Shown: one piece after another, positions 9,401-16,968 of the stretch
Layout: every line of letters starts with the position of its first letter
How positions within the stretch are numbered: the first letter of the stretch is position 1
DNA from: Burkholderiaceae bacterium
Lineage (GTDB): Bacteria > Pseudomonadota > Gammaproteobacteria > Burkholderiales > Burkholderiaceae
Assembly (NCBI GenBank): GCA_947448415.1
Contig: CANFMT010000016.1
Location: 1-56,489 of the forward strand
Direction: 5' to 3'
DNA: 56,489 bases
Position numbers and translations under genes: made by a program
Notes under the pieces: generated by a model
What the model saw: only the letters and a program-made list of their open reading frames with translations
Database searches by the model: none
What the model was told of the DNA's origin: nothing

Positions 9401-9596
9401 AGGCGTATCACCATTGTTATTGTCTAGTGGCGCGGGTGCGGCAGCACGTATCTCCTTGGGTATCACGGTATTTAGCGGCATGATTGCCTCTACCTGCCTT
9501 GCAGTAGCATTGGTGCCAATCTTTTATGTAGAGATCGAAACCTTCTTTGAGAATCGTAAGAACAAGAAGGCCAATAAGATTGGAAACAAGCCCTAA
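6456..9596 (+). CDS. RND efflux pump, HAE1 (AcrB/MexB-like) inner-membrane transporter
   Basis: Proton-driven drug or hydrophobe exporter. The 1046 residues fit the family (about 1030-1050), with an N-terminal FIERPVLANVIALIMLLIGA helix and twelve predicted membrane segments in two halves around two large periplasmic loops. The proton-relay pair Asp409-Asp410 is present in IGIVVDDAIVVVE, and the partner Lys939 in SCKNSILIVE. The segment after TM6 reads AITLKPTQSA rather than the AcrB-type ALTLTPALCA; I believe this occurs in some HAE1 subgroups. It starts 2 nt after the adaptor stop. The operon has no local TetR- or MarR-type regulator. Confidence 0.93.
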   Translation: MLSKFFIERPVLANVIALIMLLIGAVSIFGLPIAQYPNIVPPTIQVSARYPGASATLVQQLVASNIETQVNGVDGMLYMESASTNDGNYTLTVTFKVGTDPDLAQVNVQNRVAIAIPSLPQAVQKQGVTTKTQSTAILQFVTLTSSNPEHDGLFLSNLANLKLQQRLARLPGVAAANVFGVGNYSMRVWLDPAQLKMRNLAPSDVIAVINKQNVLLTAGQIGAPPTPMGQDFQLTLNVTSAMTTPEQFGKIVVKTGSKSDITYLRDIARIEMGSQNYSQFFKIDERPAGGIAIYQMPGANAIATAQAVQDEMKSIAKTLPKEVSWAIPFDTTMFVQASIHEVYKTLYEAGILVLLVIMIFLQNWRATLVPATTVPVTIIGAFACMAALGFSINLLTLFAIVLCIGIVVDDAIVVVEAVSKKVEEGEEPKQGAIDAMTALMGPIIGITLVLMAVFIPASFIAGITGQMYRQFALVIAATALISGINAITLKPTQSAQYLKPIDRNAVKNKFYQKFDVYFNRLATWYEHKIESLMKNRAKASMTGIAIIIASLTGLMFVPSGFIPNEDQGYLVVSTTLPDAASLQRTEEGMKKAVEVIKKVPGVETVVVIGGINLLNNSSSQSNTGGLYVIMKKWEDRGKGEGLREIYNNMNEGLKQVQELKSFVLLPPAIPGLGLSGGFEMRLMLTDSSNNFAKLDAATQAFIAEAQKQPEIMMAFTPFQNNVPQLQLSFNVGRAETFGVDIGDAYDVLQSYLGSSYVNQFFKYGQTYQVYVQADGKYRNAIEQVNRLYVKNKTGNMVPLGSFIDVKETTGPAFASQFQLYPSAAVLGAAADGYSSGQAMKALDAVAAKTLPDGVTYQWAGMSYQENLVGNTVILIFALSILLVYLVLAAQYETWVAPLAVLTAVPLSLSGTVLALLLTGLSNNIYVQIGLVLMIALSCKNSILIVEVAIECRHKGMSFVDAALEASRERFRPIVMTSIAFILGVSPLLLSSGAGAAARISLGITVFSGMIASTCLAVALVPIFYVEIETFFENRKNKKANKIGNKP

Positions 9597-9620
9597 CTAG
9601 AGACTCCATTTTCCTAATTT

Positions 9621-9641
9621 GCACCAGGTGCGTCGGCACCT
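9621..9641. repeat. Short hairpin between convergent genes
   Basis: AGGTGC (9626-9631) pairs with GCACCT (9636-9641) around GTCG. A second GCACC at 9621-9625 could compete for the same arm. It sits in the 72-bp gap between the pump gene and the convergent membrane-protein gene. No T-run follows on either strand, so a terminator role is weakly supported. Confidence 0.3.
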
Positions 9642-9668
9642 TGCTATCGTAATTGGATTGAGGATCGC

Positions 9669-10460
9669 TTAATTGGGCTTTAAGCCATCAATCATTTGTA
9701 ATGAATGTTGGAGCTTAAGGGGTTCTACTGGATTCCAGCCGCGGTATGGTGATACGGCGATAAATAGAAAAGTGATTGCAGTCACAATACATAATGAGGT
9801 GATCAATAAAGATACTTTCATTGCCTTAATGCTGCCTAGATGGACTATGCCGACTGATAGCAGCAGTAAAAATGAAAAAACAGGAATCGACGGCCATTTT
9901 TTTAAGCTATCGTTATCGTATGCTAGTGATTGCCTAACTTGCCGGTCATAGCGAATGGTTCCGATGGCGGCCAATAATTCACTTTCAATACTGCTTCGTT
10001 GATTGGGTTGATAGGCGATAGTGCTAATAATTTTGTTTAAAGCTTGAAATTCAGGCGTGGAAATTTCACGTTTACTGATATCCCTGTTTTCCATGGCAGG
10101 CCATTCTTTTTCAATGACTGCAGTTAGATAATTTTTAATTCCTGAGTGAATTTCTGCTTGATCCTTTTTAGGTAGGACTGCTGCAGTGCTAATCATAGTT
10201 TCGATTGCATTTGATTCGATGATTAAGTTTGAGATGGCTGATTGATGATTGTCAAATGAATAGCCAGCTAGGGTGGAGATAGCAAGTCCAAAGATAAAAG
10301 AGGTGATGGATAAAAATGACGGGACTACCGCATCCGAATCATGAAGCCATCGTGCTATTGGGGAGTCATTCAGTGCCCAGTAAATAGCATAAGCAACGCC
10401 GGCAGTTGCAACTGTTACCGCGACGACTAAAATTAGTAATTCAGTAGTGAAGATGCTCAT
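9669..10460 (-). CDS. Predicted four-helix membrane protein, DUF4239/bestrophin-like
   Basis: 263 residues with four hydrophobic segments: about 6-30, 45-68, 193-212 and 217-238. A soluble, mainly helical stretch of about 125 residues lies between helices 2 and 3. The segment FGLAISTLAGYSFDNHQ followed by a helix with repeated acidic and alanine residues resembles DUF4239 (bestrophin-like) proteins, whose function is unknown. It is convergent with the efflux operon, and about 50 bp separate its start from the 3' end of prlC, which is on the same strand. I cannot assign a role; the family call rests on pattern memory only. Confidence 0.6.
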   Translation of the reverse strand: MSIFTTELLILVVAVTVATAGVAYAIYWALNDSPIARWLHDSDAVVPSFLSITSFIFGLAISTLAGYSFDNHQSAISNLIIESNAIETMISTAAVLPKKDQAEIHSGIKNYLTAVIEKEWPAMENRDISKREISTPEFQALNKIISTIAYQPNQRSSIESELLAAIGTIRYDRQVRQSLAYDNDSLKKWPSIPVFSFLLLLSVGIVHLGSIKAMKVSLLITSLCIVTAITFLFIAVSPYRGWNPVEPLKLQHSLQMIDGLKPN

Positions 10461-10510
10461 TGAGTATGTATTAATCAGTAATTTAAAGATTTAGACCAAT
10501 AGTCTTGTTA

Positions 10511-12637
10511 TCAAGCGAGCCCACCGTGTCTTAGTAGCGCATCAATACTCGGCTCTCTGCCTCTAAAGGCCTTAAACGATTCTGCAGCAGGGCGGCTACC
10601 ACCGACTTCAAGAATTTCTTGGCGATAGCGAATCCCTGTTTTTTCATCAAGAACGCTACCCGTTAGTTTCGCGGCTTCTTCAAAGGCGGAGTAAACATCG
10701 GCTGATAGAACTTCTGCCCACTTATAACTGTAATAACCAGCTGCATAACCACCGGCAAAGATATGACTAAAGGTATTAATCCAGCGGGAGATGCTTGGCT
10801 GTGGAATAACGTTAAATTGATCGGCAATCGATCTAGATATATCCAATACAGCATATTCTTTAGCGTTCTGAGTGTTAAAGCTGGAGTGCAGGCGCCAATC
10901 AGTAAGAGACATGACAATTTGACGTAATGTCATATAACCATTTTGGAAATTCTTGGCAGCGAGCATTTTTTCAAATAACTCCCGAGGCAAGGGTTTGCCA
11001 GACTCTACATGAGCGGTCATCTTTTCCAATACTTCCCATTCCCAGCAGAAGTTTTCCATGAATTGACTAGGCAGTTCAACAGCATCCCATTCAACACCAT
11101 TGATACCCGAAACGCCCAAGGCACTTACTTGGGTTAATAAGTGATGCAGTCCATGTCCACTCTCATGAAAGAGGGTGATGACATCGTCATGTGTGATCGT
11201 AGGTTGTCGCAAAACACCATCTACTTTGACAGGCGGAGCAAAGTTGCACACCAAATAGGCAACCGGTACTTGAATTTCCCTATTGGGGAGTACTCTGCGT
11301 CCACGAGCATCATCCATCCAGGCGCCACCACGTTTGCCGGGGCGGGCATAGGGATCAAGGTAGAAATAAGCGGTGATATCGCCTTTGGCATTCTTTACTG
11401 AAAAGGACTGAACATCTGCATGCCACGTGGGTAGATTTGCTTTTTCAATTTTCACCCCAAAGAGAGTTTGAATCACTTGGAATAATCCATCGAGTACTTT
11501 AGGTAACGGGAAGTATTGTTTGAGCTCATTTTCTGAAAATGAATATCGTTCTTGTTTTAATCTTTCAGAAGCAAAAGCAATATCCCATGGCTCAAGTCCA
11601 TCAGATAGGCCTAACTCTGTCTTTGCAAACTGGGTAAGCTCTTGCCAGTCTTTGATTGCAAAAGGTTTTGCCTTATGAGCAAAATTCGTGAGGAAGGCAT
11701 CCACTTCCTCAACGCTCTTTGCCATTTTAGGAGCCAAACTTAGAGCGGCGTAATTTTCAAACCCTAACATCCGCGCTTCCTCATCGCGCAGGCGTAATTG
11801 ATCTAGCATATTGTTGGTATTGTCCCAATCTAACTTCCCGTCGCCATATTTAGGTGCCAGCTCTGAAGAGCGCGTTACGTAGGCCTCATACATTAATTGG
11901 CGTAGCGCCCGGTTTTCTGAATACTGCATGACTGGGTAATAGGAGGGGAAATGCAGGGTGAAAGCCCAGCCTTGAAGGCTCTTTTGTTGCGCAGTATCAG
12001 CTGCTGCAGCTTTTGCATCTTCGGGTAATCCAATAAGTTTTGACTCATCTGTAATGAGATGCACAAAGTTATCTGTTGCATCGAGGACATGATCTGAAAA
12101 TGCTTTACCTAGCTCTGCTTGCTCATCTTGTATTTGAGCAAAGCGAGGTTTTTGGGTATCGCTTAATTCTGCGCCACCCAAACGAAAATCTCGTAATGAG
12201 TTTTCAATGACCTTTTTCTGCGCAGCACTCAGTTTTTTAAAGTCGGGGGAGTTGCTTAATTCTTTGAACTTTTTATAGAGATCTAAATTCTGACCTAGAC
12301 TCGAAAAGAAGGCGGTAACTTTAGGAAGCATTTCACCGTAAGCTGCGCGCAACTCAGGTGTATCAGCAACGCTATTCAGATGAGAAATGACACCCCAAGA
12401 TCTTCCAAAAAATTCAGTAGCATCTTCCAATGGCTCAGCTAAATCATCCCAAGTGGATGGTGTACTTGGATCAACAGCTACATCCACAGCATCTTGTGCG
12501 CGCTTGAGTAAATACTCAATCGCTGGAGCAATGTGATCTGGCTTCACTTCTGAGTAGGCGGCAATGCCGCGCCCAAAAGTCGTCAGAGGATTATTTTGTA
12601 GTTCTGCGGGAAGAATGTTGGAGAGGGATTTAGTCAT
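10511..12637 (-). CDS. prlC: Oligopeptidase A (M3 family zinc metallopeptidase)
   Basis: Cytoplasmic oligopeptidase that degrades short peptides, including cleaved signal peptides. The 708 residues match the M3A family (about 680). The zinc site HESGHGLHHLL (HExxH) is present with downstream EWDAVELPSQFMENFCWE, where the third ligand lies. FAGGYAAGYYSYKWAEVLSADVYSAF is the conserved C-terminal stretch. The ATG at 12637 has a GAGGG run almost touching it, so initiation may be weak. It is downstream of folD with a hairpin in the 53-bp gap. Confidence 0.95.
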   Translation of the reverse strand: MTKSLSNILPAELQNNPLTTFGRGIAAYSEVKPDHIAPAIEYLLKRAQDAVDVAVDPSTPSTWDDLAEPLEDATEFFGRSWGVISHLNSVADTPELRAAYGEMLPKVTAFFSSLGQNLDLYKKFKELSNSPDFKKLSAAQKKVIENSLRDFRLGGAELSDTQKPRFAQIQDEQAELGKAFSDHVLDATDNFVHLITDESKLIGLPEDAKAAAADTAQQKSLQGWAFTLHFPSYYPVMQYSENRALRQLMYEAYVTRSSELAPKYGDGKLDWDNTNNMLDQLRLRDEEARMLGFENYAALSLAPKMAKSVEEVDAFLTNFAHKAKPFAIKDWQELTQFAKTELGLSDGLEPWDIAFASERLKQERYSFSENELKQYFPLPKVLDGLFQVIQTLFGVKIEKANLPTWHADVQSFSVKNAKGDITAYFYLDPYARPGKRGGAWMDDARGRRVLPNREIQVPVAYLVCNFAPPVKVDGVLRQPTITHDDVITLFHESGHGLHHLLTQVSALGVSGINGVEWDAVELPSQFMENFCWEWEVLEKMTAHVESGKPLPRELFEKMLAAKNFQNGYMTLRQIVMSLTDWRLHSSFNTQNAKEYAVLDISRSIADQFNVIPQPSISRWINTFSHIFAGGYAAGYYSYKWAEVLSADVYSAFEEAAKLTGSVLDEKTGIRYRQEILEVGGSRPAAESFKAFRGREPSIDALLRHGGLA

Positions 12638-12653
12638 CCCTCTAGCTTAATGG

Positions 12654-12683
12654 ACTGGGAGCAGTTTTACCAAAAGTCCCAGT
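12654..12683. repeat. Hairpin between folD and prlC
   Basis: ACTGGGA (12654-12660) pairs with TCCCAGT (12677-12683). Inside, TTTT (12665-12668) can pair with AAAA (12672-12675), giving a two-tier stem. It lies between the folD stop and the prlC start, both read on the minus strand. There is no T-run after it in that direction, so it may be an mRNA processing or attenuation element rather than a full terminator. Confidence 0.4.
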
Positions 12684-12690
12684 AAATTCC

Positions 12691-13545
12691 TTAAAGTTTG
12701 GCTGCTTTTTCAGCTGCCTCTAATGTATTCATGAGAAGCATTGTGATGGTCATAGGGCCAACACCACCGGGAACAGGGGTAATCCAGCCAGCTATATATT
12801 TGGCCGCATCAAAATCTACGTCACCGCACAACTTGCCATCAGGTAGACGATTAATGCCAACGTCAATGACAACTGCTCCATTTTTAACCATATCGCCAGA
12901 GATCATTTTGGGTTTACCAGTGGCAACTACCAAAATATCGGCATCCTTTGTGTGATGAGCTAAGTCACGCGTTTTGCTATTGCAAATAGTAACGGTTGCG
13001 CCTGCTTGCAATAAGAGCATGGCCATTGGTTTGCCGACAATATTAGAGGCGCCCACAATGACTGCGCGAGCACCACGAATGGGATATTCAATACTTTCTA
13101 GAATCTTCATGCAGCCATATGGAGTGCATGGCTTAAATTCTGGTTGCCCAACCATCAGAGCGCCGGCATTAGCAACATGGAAGCCATCCACATCCTTTTC
13201 TGGCGCGATAGCCTCAAGGACTCGCTCAGAGGCGATGTGTTCTGGCAATGGAAGTTGAACCAAGATGCCATGAATCGCAGGATCAGCATTTAAGGTCGCA
13301 ATACGTGCCAGTAATTCTTCTTCGCCCAGTTCGACAGAGTAGCGTTCCAATACAGAATGAAAGCCTACATCTTCACAAGCTTTTACTTTATTGCGAACAT
13401 ATACAGCGCTGGCAGGATTATCGCCAACTACGATGACTGCTAAACCAGGCCTAGTACCTTTGGCGGTAACGATTGCTCCGCGAGCGGCAATCTCTGTGCG
13501 TAGTTTCTTTGAAAGGGCGTTTCCGTCGAGTAACTGGGCTGGCAT
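12691..13545 (-). CDS. folD: Bifunctional methylene-THF dehydrogenase / methenyl-THF cyclohydrolase
   Basis: Interconverts 5,10-methylene- and 10-formyl-tetrahydrofolate for purine, fMet and one-carbon supply. The 284 residues are the standard size. Visible signatures are [22 protein letters not shown], containing the catalytic Tyr-x3-Lys, then [15 protein letters not shown], the Rossmann segment [14 protein letters not shown] and the C-terminal [16 protein letters not shown]. It lies about 17 bp after the response-regulator gene on the same strand and may be co-transcribed with the two-component genes upstream. Confidence 0.97.
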   Translation of the reverse strand: MPAQLLDGNALSKKLRTEIAARGAIVTAKGTRPGLAVIVVGDNPASAVYVRNKVKACEDVGFHSVLERYSVELGEEELLARIATLNADPAIHGILVQLPLPEHIASERVLEAIAPEKDVDGFHVANAGALMVGQPEFKPCTPYGCMKILESIEYPIRGARAVIVGASNIVGKPMAMLLLQAGATVTICNSKTRDLAHHTKDADILVVATGKPKMISGDMVKNGAVVIDVGINRLPDGKLCGDVDFDAAKYIAGWITPVPGGVGPMTITMLLMNTLEAAEKAAKL

Positions 13546-13562
13546 TTAAGGGGCCTTACAGA

Positions 13563-14210
13563 TTAATTAGGTTGCGGATCAGATAAAGCCAAGCGGAGTA
13601 GGTCAGCCACAGTATTGACGTTTAGCTTTTCCATAATATTGGCGCGATGTGCTTCAACAGTTTTTATGGAGATACCTAGATCATCTGCAATTTGCTTATT
13701 TAAGCGGCCGGCCACAATGCGCTCAAGCACTTGGCGTTCTCGACCTGTAAGTTTGCTTAACAAGCTTTGGGTAATTTTGCGTTGACTAGCTTGAGAGTAA
13801 TCGATGCGCGCTTTAGCAAGCATGCGATCAACTAAGCCGCATAGATCATTTTCTTTGAATGGCTTTTCAATGAAATCTACTGCACCACGCTTCATTGTAG
13901 ATACCGCCATAGAAACATCGCCATGGCCAGTGATAAACGCAACGGGCATTGGCAGATTTTCGCTAGCAAGACGCTCTTGTAGTTCAAGACCAGACATGCC
14001 AGGCATGCGGACATCTAAAATGGCGCAAGAGATAGTAGATTTATCGGTACTTTGCAAAGACTGCAAGAAGCGTTCTGCACTCGCGTGGCAACGGACAACA
14101 TAACCATTGCTCTCTAATAGCCAAGTGAGTGAATCGCGAACTGCTTCGTCGTCATCAACGACGTAAACAACTTCAGCTTGGTTTGGTTTGGCGGCTGCGC
14201 TTAAGTTCAT
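13563..14210 (-). CDS. FixJ/TodT-type response regulator
   Basis: 215 residues: a receiver domain with acidic pocket DDDE (19-22), phospho-acceptor Asp66 in CAILDVRMPG, TGHGDV and IEKPF, then a LuxR/NarL-type helix-turn-helix (about 145-208; LTGRERQVLERIVAGRLNK and SIKTVEAHRANIMEKL). It probably acts as a transcription activator when phosphorylated. It is 35 bp downstream of the PAS kinase gene and is clearly its partner. Being divergent from aceE, the pair may respond to carbon or redox state; that is inference. The target genes are not known from the sequence. Confidence 0.88.
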   Translation of the reverse strand: MNLSAAAKPNQAEVVYVVDDDEAVRDSLTWLLESNGYVVRCHASAERFLQSLQSTDKSTISCAILDVRMPGMSGLELQERLASENLPMPVAFITGHGDVSMAVSTMKRGAVDFIEKPFKENDLCGLVDRMLAKARIDYSQASQRKITQSLLSKLTGRERQVLERIVAGRLNKQIADDLGISIKTVEAHRANIMEKLNVNTVADLLRLALSDPQPN

Positions 14211-14245
14211 ATCGGTTCTCGCGTGATAAATCTAAAATTCGATGG

Positions 14246-16777
14246 CTAAATATTAGGTGCTGAATCCGGAGATTCCAGCGGTAGAAGTATTGTAAAGGTG
14301 CAGCCAGCTAGCTTGGTCTGTTCTGAGTCTTTGACGTTCGTAGCCCAAAGCCGGCCATGGTGGGATTCAATAATAGAGCGACAAATATTGAGGCCCATCC
14401 CCATTCCATCAGATTTGGTGCTAAAAAAGGGTTCAAACATGCGTTCTATGACGTTTTCGGGGATTCCACCCCCGGAATCTGTCACCTGAATCCTGAGCAT
14501 GGCTGGGAATATGTTCGTGTCCAAATCCACCTTGATTTTCACGGGTAGGGCAGACCAACGTGAAGACAGGGGGTATGCCTCTCGCATACTGTCCAGGGCA
14601 TTTTTGAGTAGATTGACTACCACCTGCAAAATTAAGACTGGATCAAGGCTAATTGCAGGAAGATTGTCCGCTACCTCTGATTGAATACTTAGGCGGTGGC
14701 GGTGCGCCTCAATCTCTACTAGGCCAACAGCATCGTTAACAATATCGGTGATGCACGCCTCTTTGCGTTGAGGTTCGCTGCGCTTTACAAAGCCGCGAAT
14801 ACGTTGAATGATCGTGCCGGCACGATGAGCCTGATCAGATGCTTTTTCTAGTGCCGGCAAAATTTCTTTGCTGATCGCAGGATCAATGTTTCCGTCTAGG
14901 CGTTTAGCTACACCCATGCAGTAATTAGAGATTGCTGCAAGAGGTTGGTTTAATTCATGCGCAAGCGAGGATGCCATCTCGCCCATCGTGGTAAGTCGAC
15001 TAGTAAATTGCATGCGTTCTTGCTGCTGAAGCGCTAGATCATCCGATTCTTTTCGGGCCGTGATATCTGTGGCAATTAAAAGTTGTGCGATGTGACCGTC
15101 TACCCATGGAATAAAACGATAGCGAATCTCAAACCATCTATTGCTGCCATCGCTTAACTGAATTTCCTCTGATTCCGATTCTTGATATAAGAAAGAAGTA
15201 GGTATGCTGGGCGGAGAATCCTCTAGCTCTTCGGCAATATCTCGCATCATTGTGGGGTTACCTTCGTTACCAGCGAGCTGAAAATGCCCCTTTGAATCAT
15301 CGCCAAAATTCTCGCGATAGAAGCGGTTAGCAAACAATAGCTCATTGGTTTCTAGAGAGACAACAGATACCGCAGCATCTAGACTTTCCAAAACGGTTGT
15401 AAAACGCTCTTGAGAAGCTGCTAATTCTTCTCGAATTTTTTTCGGCTCAGAAATATCAATTAAGGATGTCACCCAACCCGTCTGCTTGCCTTTTTCATTG
15501 ATGAGTGGAGCGATAAACGTACGAGTTTGAATCTGCGAACCATCGCGACGCAAGATAGCGCCTTCAATTCCGATTTTGGCAGCCCCAATATCCGCCTTTA
15601 AAGCGCGATTCATCTTTTCTACAAGTTCATCTCTTCTGCTGTCTGGCCAAAAAGGAAACGGTGGCATTAAGCCTATGAGTTCTTTTTGCGTCCACCCAGT
15701 CATTTCGCAAAAGGCTCTATTGACATAAGTAATACTTTTTTGCATATCGTGCGCACGAATTCCAACGGGAGTCGAGTTTTCCATGGCATTTCGAAAACTT
15801 GTTTCGGTTCGTAGGCTAGCCTCTGCCTCTTGTCGAACTTGCATTTGCTTTAATACTGACCACAGACTCCAGATCACGAATGCAGATAGGCCGATCACCA
15901 CGCCGATCAACATTCTGAAGGTGAGGTTGGTGGGTGGCGGATAGGTGTCAATCCGAAGTGTTAGGTTGGGGCTAAGTACGCCAATATCCAAGGAAGTTTG
16001 ATTACTAAATGCTCTCTTGGGTGTATCGCGATCGGAAGATATGGCTAAAACCTGCTCATTATCTGTGAGCAGGGTAAAGCGGTAGTTAGCTTTGAGTTCA
16101 TTTGGCACAACGTCCAAAATGCCTTGGGTTGTGTATAAGGCAGCTAGAAAACCTACCACTTCACCACCCACAATATTTGGGACTACTTGCCAGATAACAT
16201 TTTTTCTTTCACGAGCAAGTGCACCTTCACTATAGATGTCTGGTGAAAAGAACTGACTAAATGCAGCTCTGCTGGTGACCTTGCTTAACTCAAGAGTCGA
16301 TTTAAGAGCGTCAGTGGTTGCTTTATCGGATTGACTTTTAGTAAGCCACTCAGATTTACTTGCGCTTGGCGGAACAATCCATTCACGCTGATTATTCTGA
16401 CTAAGAGAGATGATTTCAATAATTTCGTGATTATTTAGTACGAGTTCATCTGCTTGCTGATATGCGATCTTCTTGAGCTTTTCATCACTTGCGCTGGCGG
16501 CAATTTCGCGATTAATTGCAGACAATAAATCCACATTGTTTGCAAAACGCAATTGAATACGCTGTTTTGCAAAAGAGAGCTCTCTAAATAGTGCTGATTC
16601 TTGTTGGGTCTTTTCTTGTAAATGCAGGGTACCCAAAATAATGGCCATTACTGCTGCAAAGAGCACGATCGCCAAAAGGGGGGTGTAAACCAGTCTGAAT
16701 CCCCGAATTCTTCTTAACCATTTAAATGGCTGCAGGAGGAGGTTGGAAAAGGCTGAAACTTTCATGGATTTGTCCAT
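14246..16777 (-). CDS. Membrane PAS-domain sensor histidine kinase
   Basis: 843 residues. Two membrane helices (about 29-51 and 285-306) flank a periplasmic sensor region of about 235 residues. Two PAS domains follow (about 325-445 and 455-570), the first containing VNRAFCEMTGWTQKELIG, then a DctB/FixL-type kinase core: His607 in LAHELNQPLAAIS, N box VVNLLKNALDSM, DSGGGIP and GMGMGL. The phosphorylated partner is the FixJ-type gene downstream. The ATG at 16777 has GAGG upstream, whereas Met5 (16765) has no ribosome site. The ligand is unknown; I see no haem-type PAS signature that I would trust. Confidence 0.88.
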   Translation of the reverse strand: MDKSMKVSAFSNLLLQPFKWLRRIRGFRLVYTPLLAIVLFAAVMAIILGTLHLQEKTQQESALFRELSFAKQRIQLRFANNVDLLSAINREIAASASDEKLKKIAYQQADELVLNNHEIIEIISLSQNNQREWIVPPSASKSEWLTKSQSDKATTDALKSTLELSKVTSRAAFSQFFSPDIYSEGALARERKNVIWQVVPNIVGGEVVGFLAALYTTQGILDVVPNELKANYRFTLLTDNEQVLAISSDRDTPKRAFSNQTSLDIGVLSPNLTLRIDTYPPPTNLTFRMLIGVVIGLSAFVIWSLWSVLKQMQVRQEAEASLRTETSFRNAMENSTPVGIRAHDMQKSITYVNRAFCEMTGWTQKELIGLMPPFPFWPDSRRDELVEKMNRALKADIGAAKIGIEGAILRRDGSQIQTRTFIAPLINEKGKQTGWVTSLIDISEPKKIREELAASQERFTTVLESLDAAVSVVSLETNELLFANRFYRENFGDDSKGHFQLAGNEGNPTMMRDIAEELEDSPPSIPTSFLYQESESEEIQLSDGSNRWFEIRYRFIPWVDGHIAQLLIATDITARKESDDLALQQQERMQFTSRLTTMGEMASSLAHELNQPLAAISNYCMGVAKRLDGNIDPAISKEILPALEKASDQAHRAGTIIQRIRGFVKRSEPQRKEACITDIVNDAVGLVEIEAHRHRLSIQSEVADNLPAISLDPVLILQVVVNLLKNALDSMREAYPLSSRWSALPVKIKVDLDTNIFPAMLRIQVTDSGGGIPENVIERMFEPFFSTKSDGMGMGLNICRSIIESHHGRLWATNVKDSEQTKLAGCTFTILLPLESPDSAPNI

Positions 16778-16850
16778 TTTGCCTCATTGCTGCTTGCCAA
16801 GAGGGTTTTCCTGGCCCTATGAGCTTTCTTGTTTGCATCGCAATAAAATC

Positions 16851-16881
16851 CCACATTATGAGAAATATTATCATTATGTGG
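16851..16881. promoter_or_regulatory. 31-bp imperfect palindrome between the sensor kinase and aceE
   Basis: The left arm CCACATTATGA (16851-16861) and right arm TCATTATGTGG (16871-16881) match as inverted repeats at 10 of 11 positions. A 9-nt AT-rich spacer lies between them. The element sits in the divergent gap, just upstream of a plausible aceE promoter, so it is a candidate binding site for a dimeric regulator. Confidence 0.6.
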
Positions 16882-16889
16882 AAAATTGC

Positions 16890-16918
16890 TTGTTTACACC
16901 CATATACCTTCCTAGAAT
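16890..16918 (+). promoter_or_regulatory. Candidate aceE promoter
   Basis: TTGTTT (16890-16895) as a weak -35, a 17-nt spacer and TAGAAT (16913-16918) as a -10 with five of six consensus bases. It begins 9 bp after the palindrome ends, placing the palindrome just upstream of the -35. The weak -35 would fit activator dependence; no mapping data exist here. Confidence 0.4.
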
Positions 16919-16968
16919 ATTGCCTATAGAGTTAATGACTAATAAAGAAGTAATTCATGGAGACAAAT

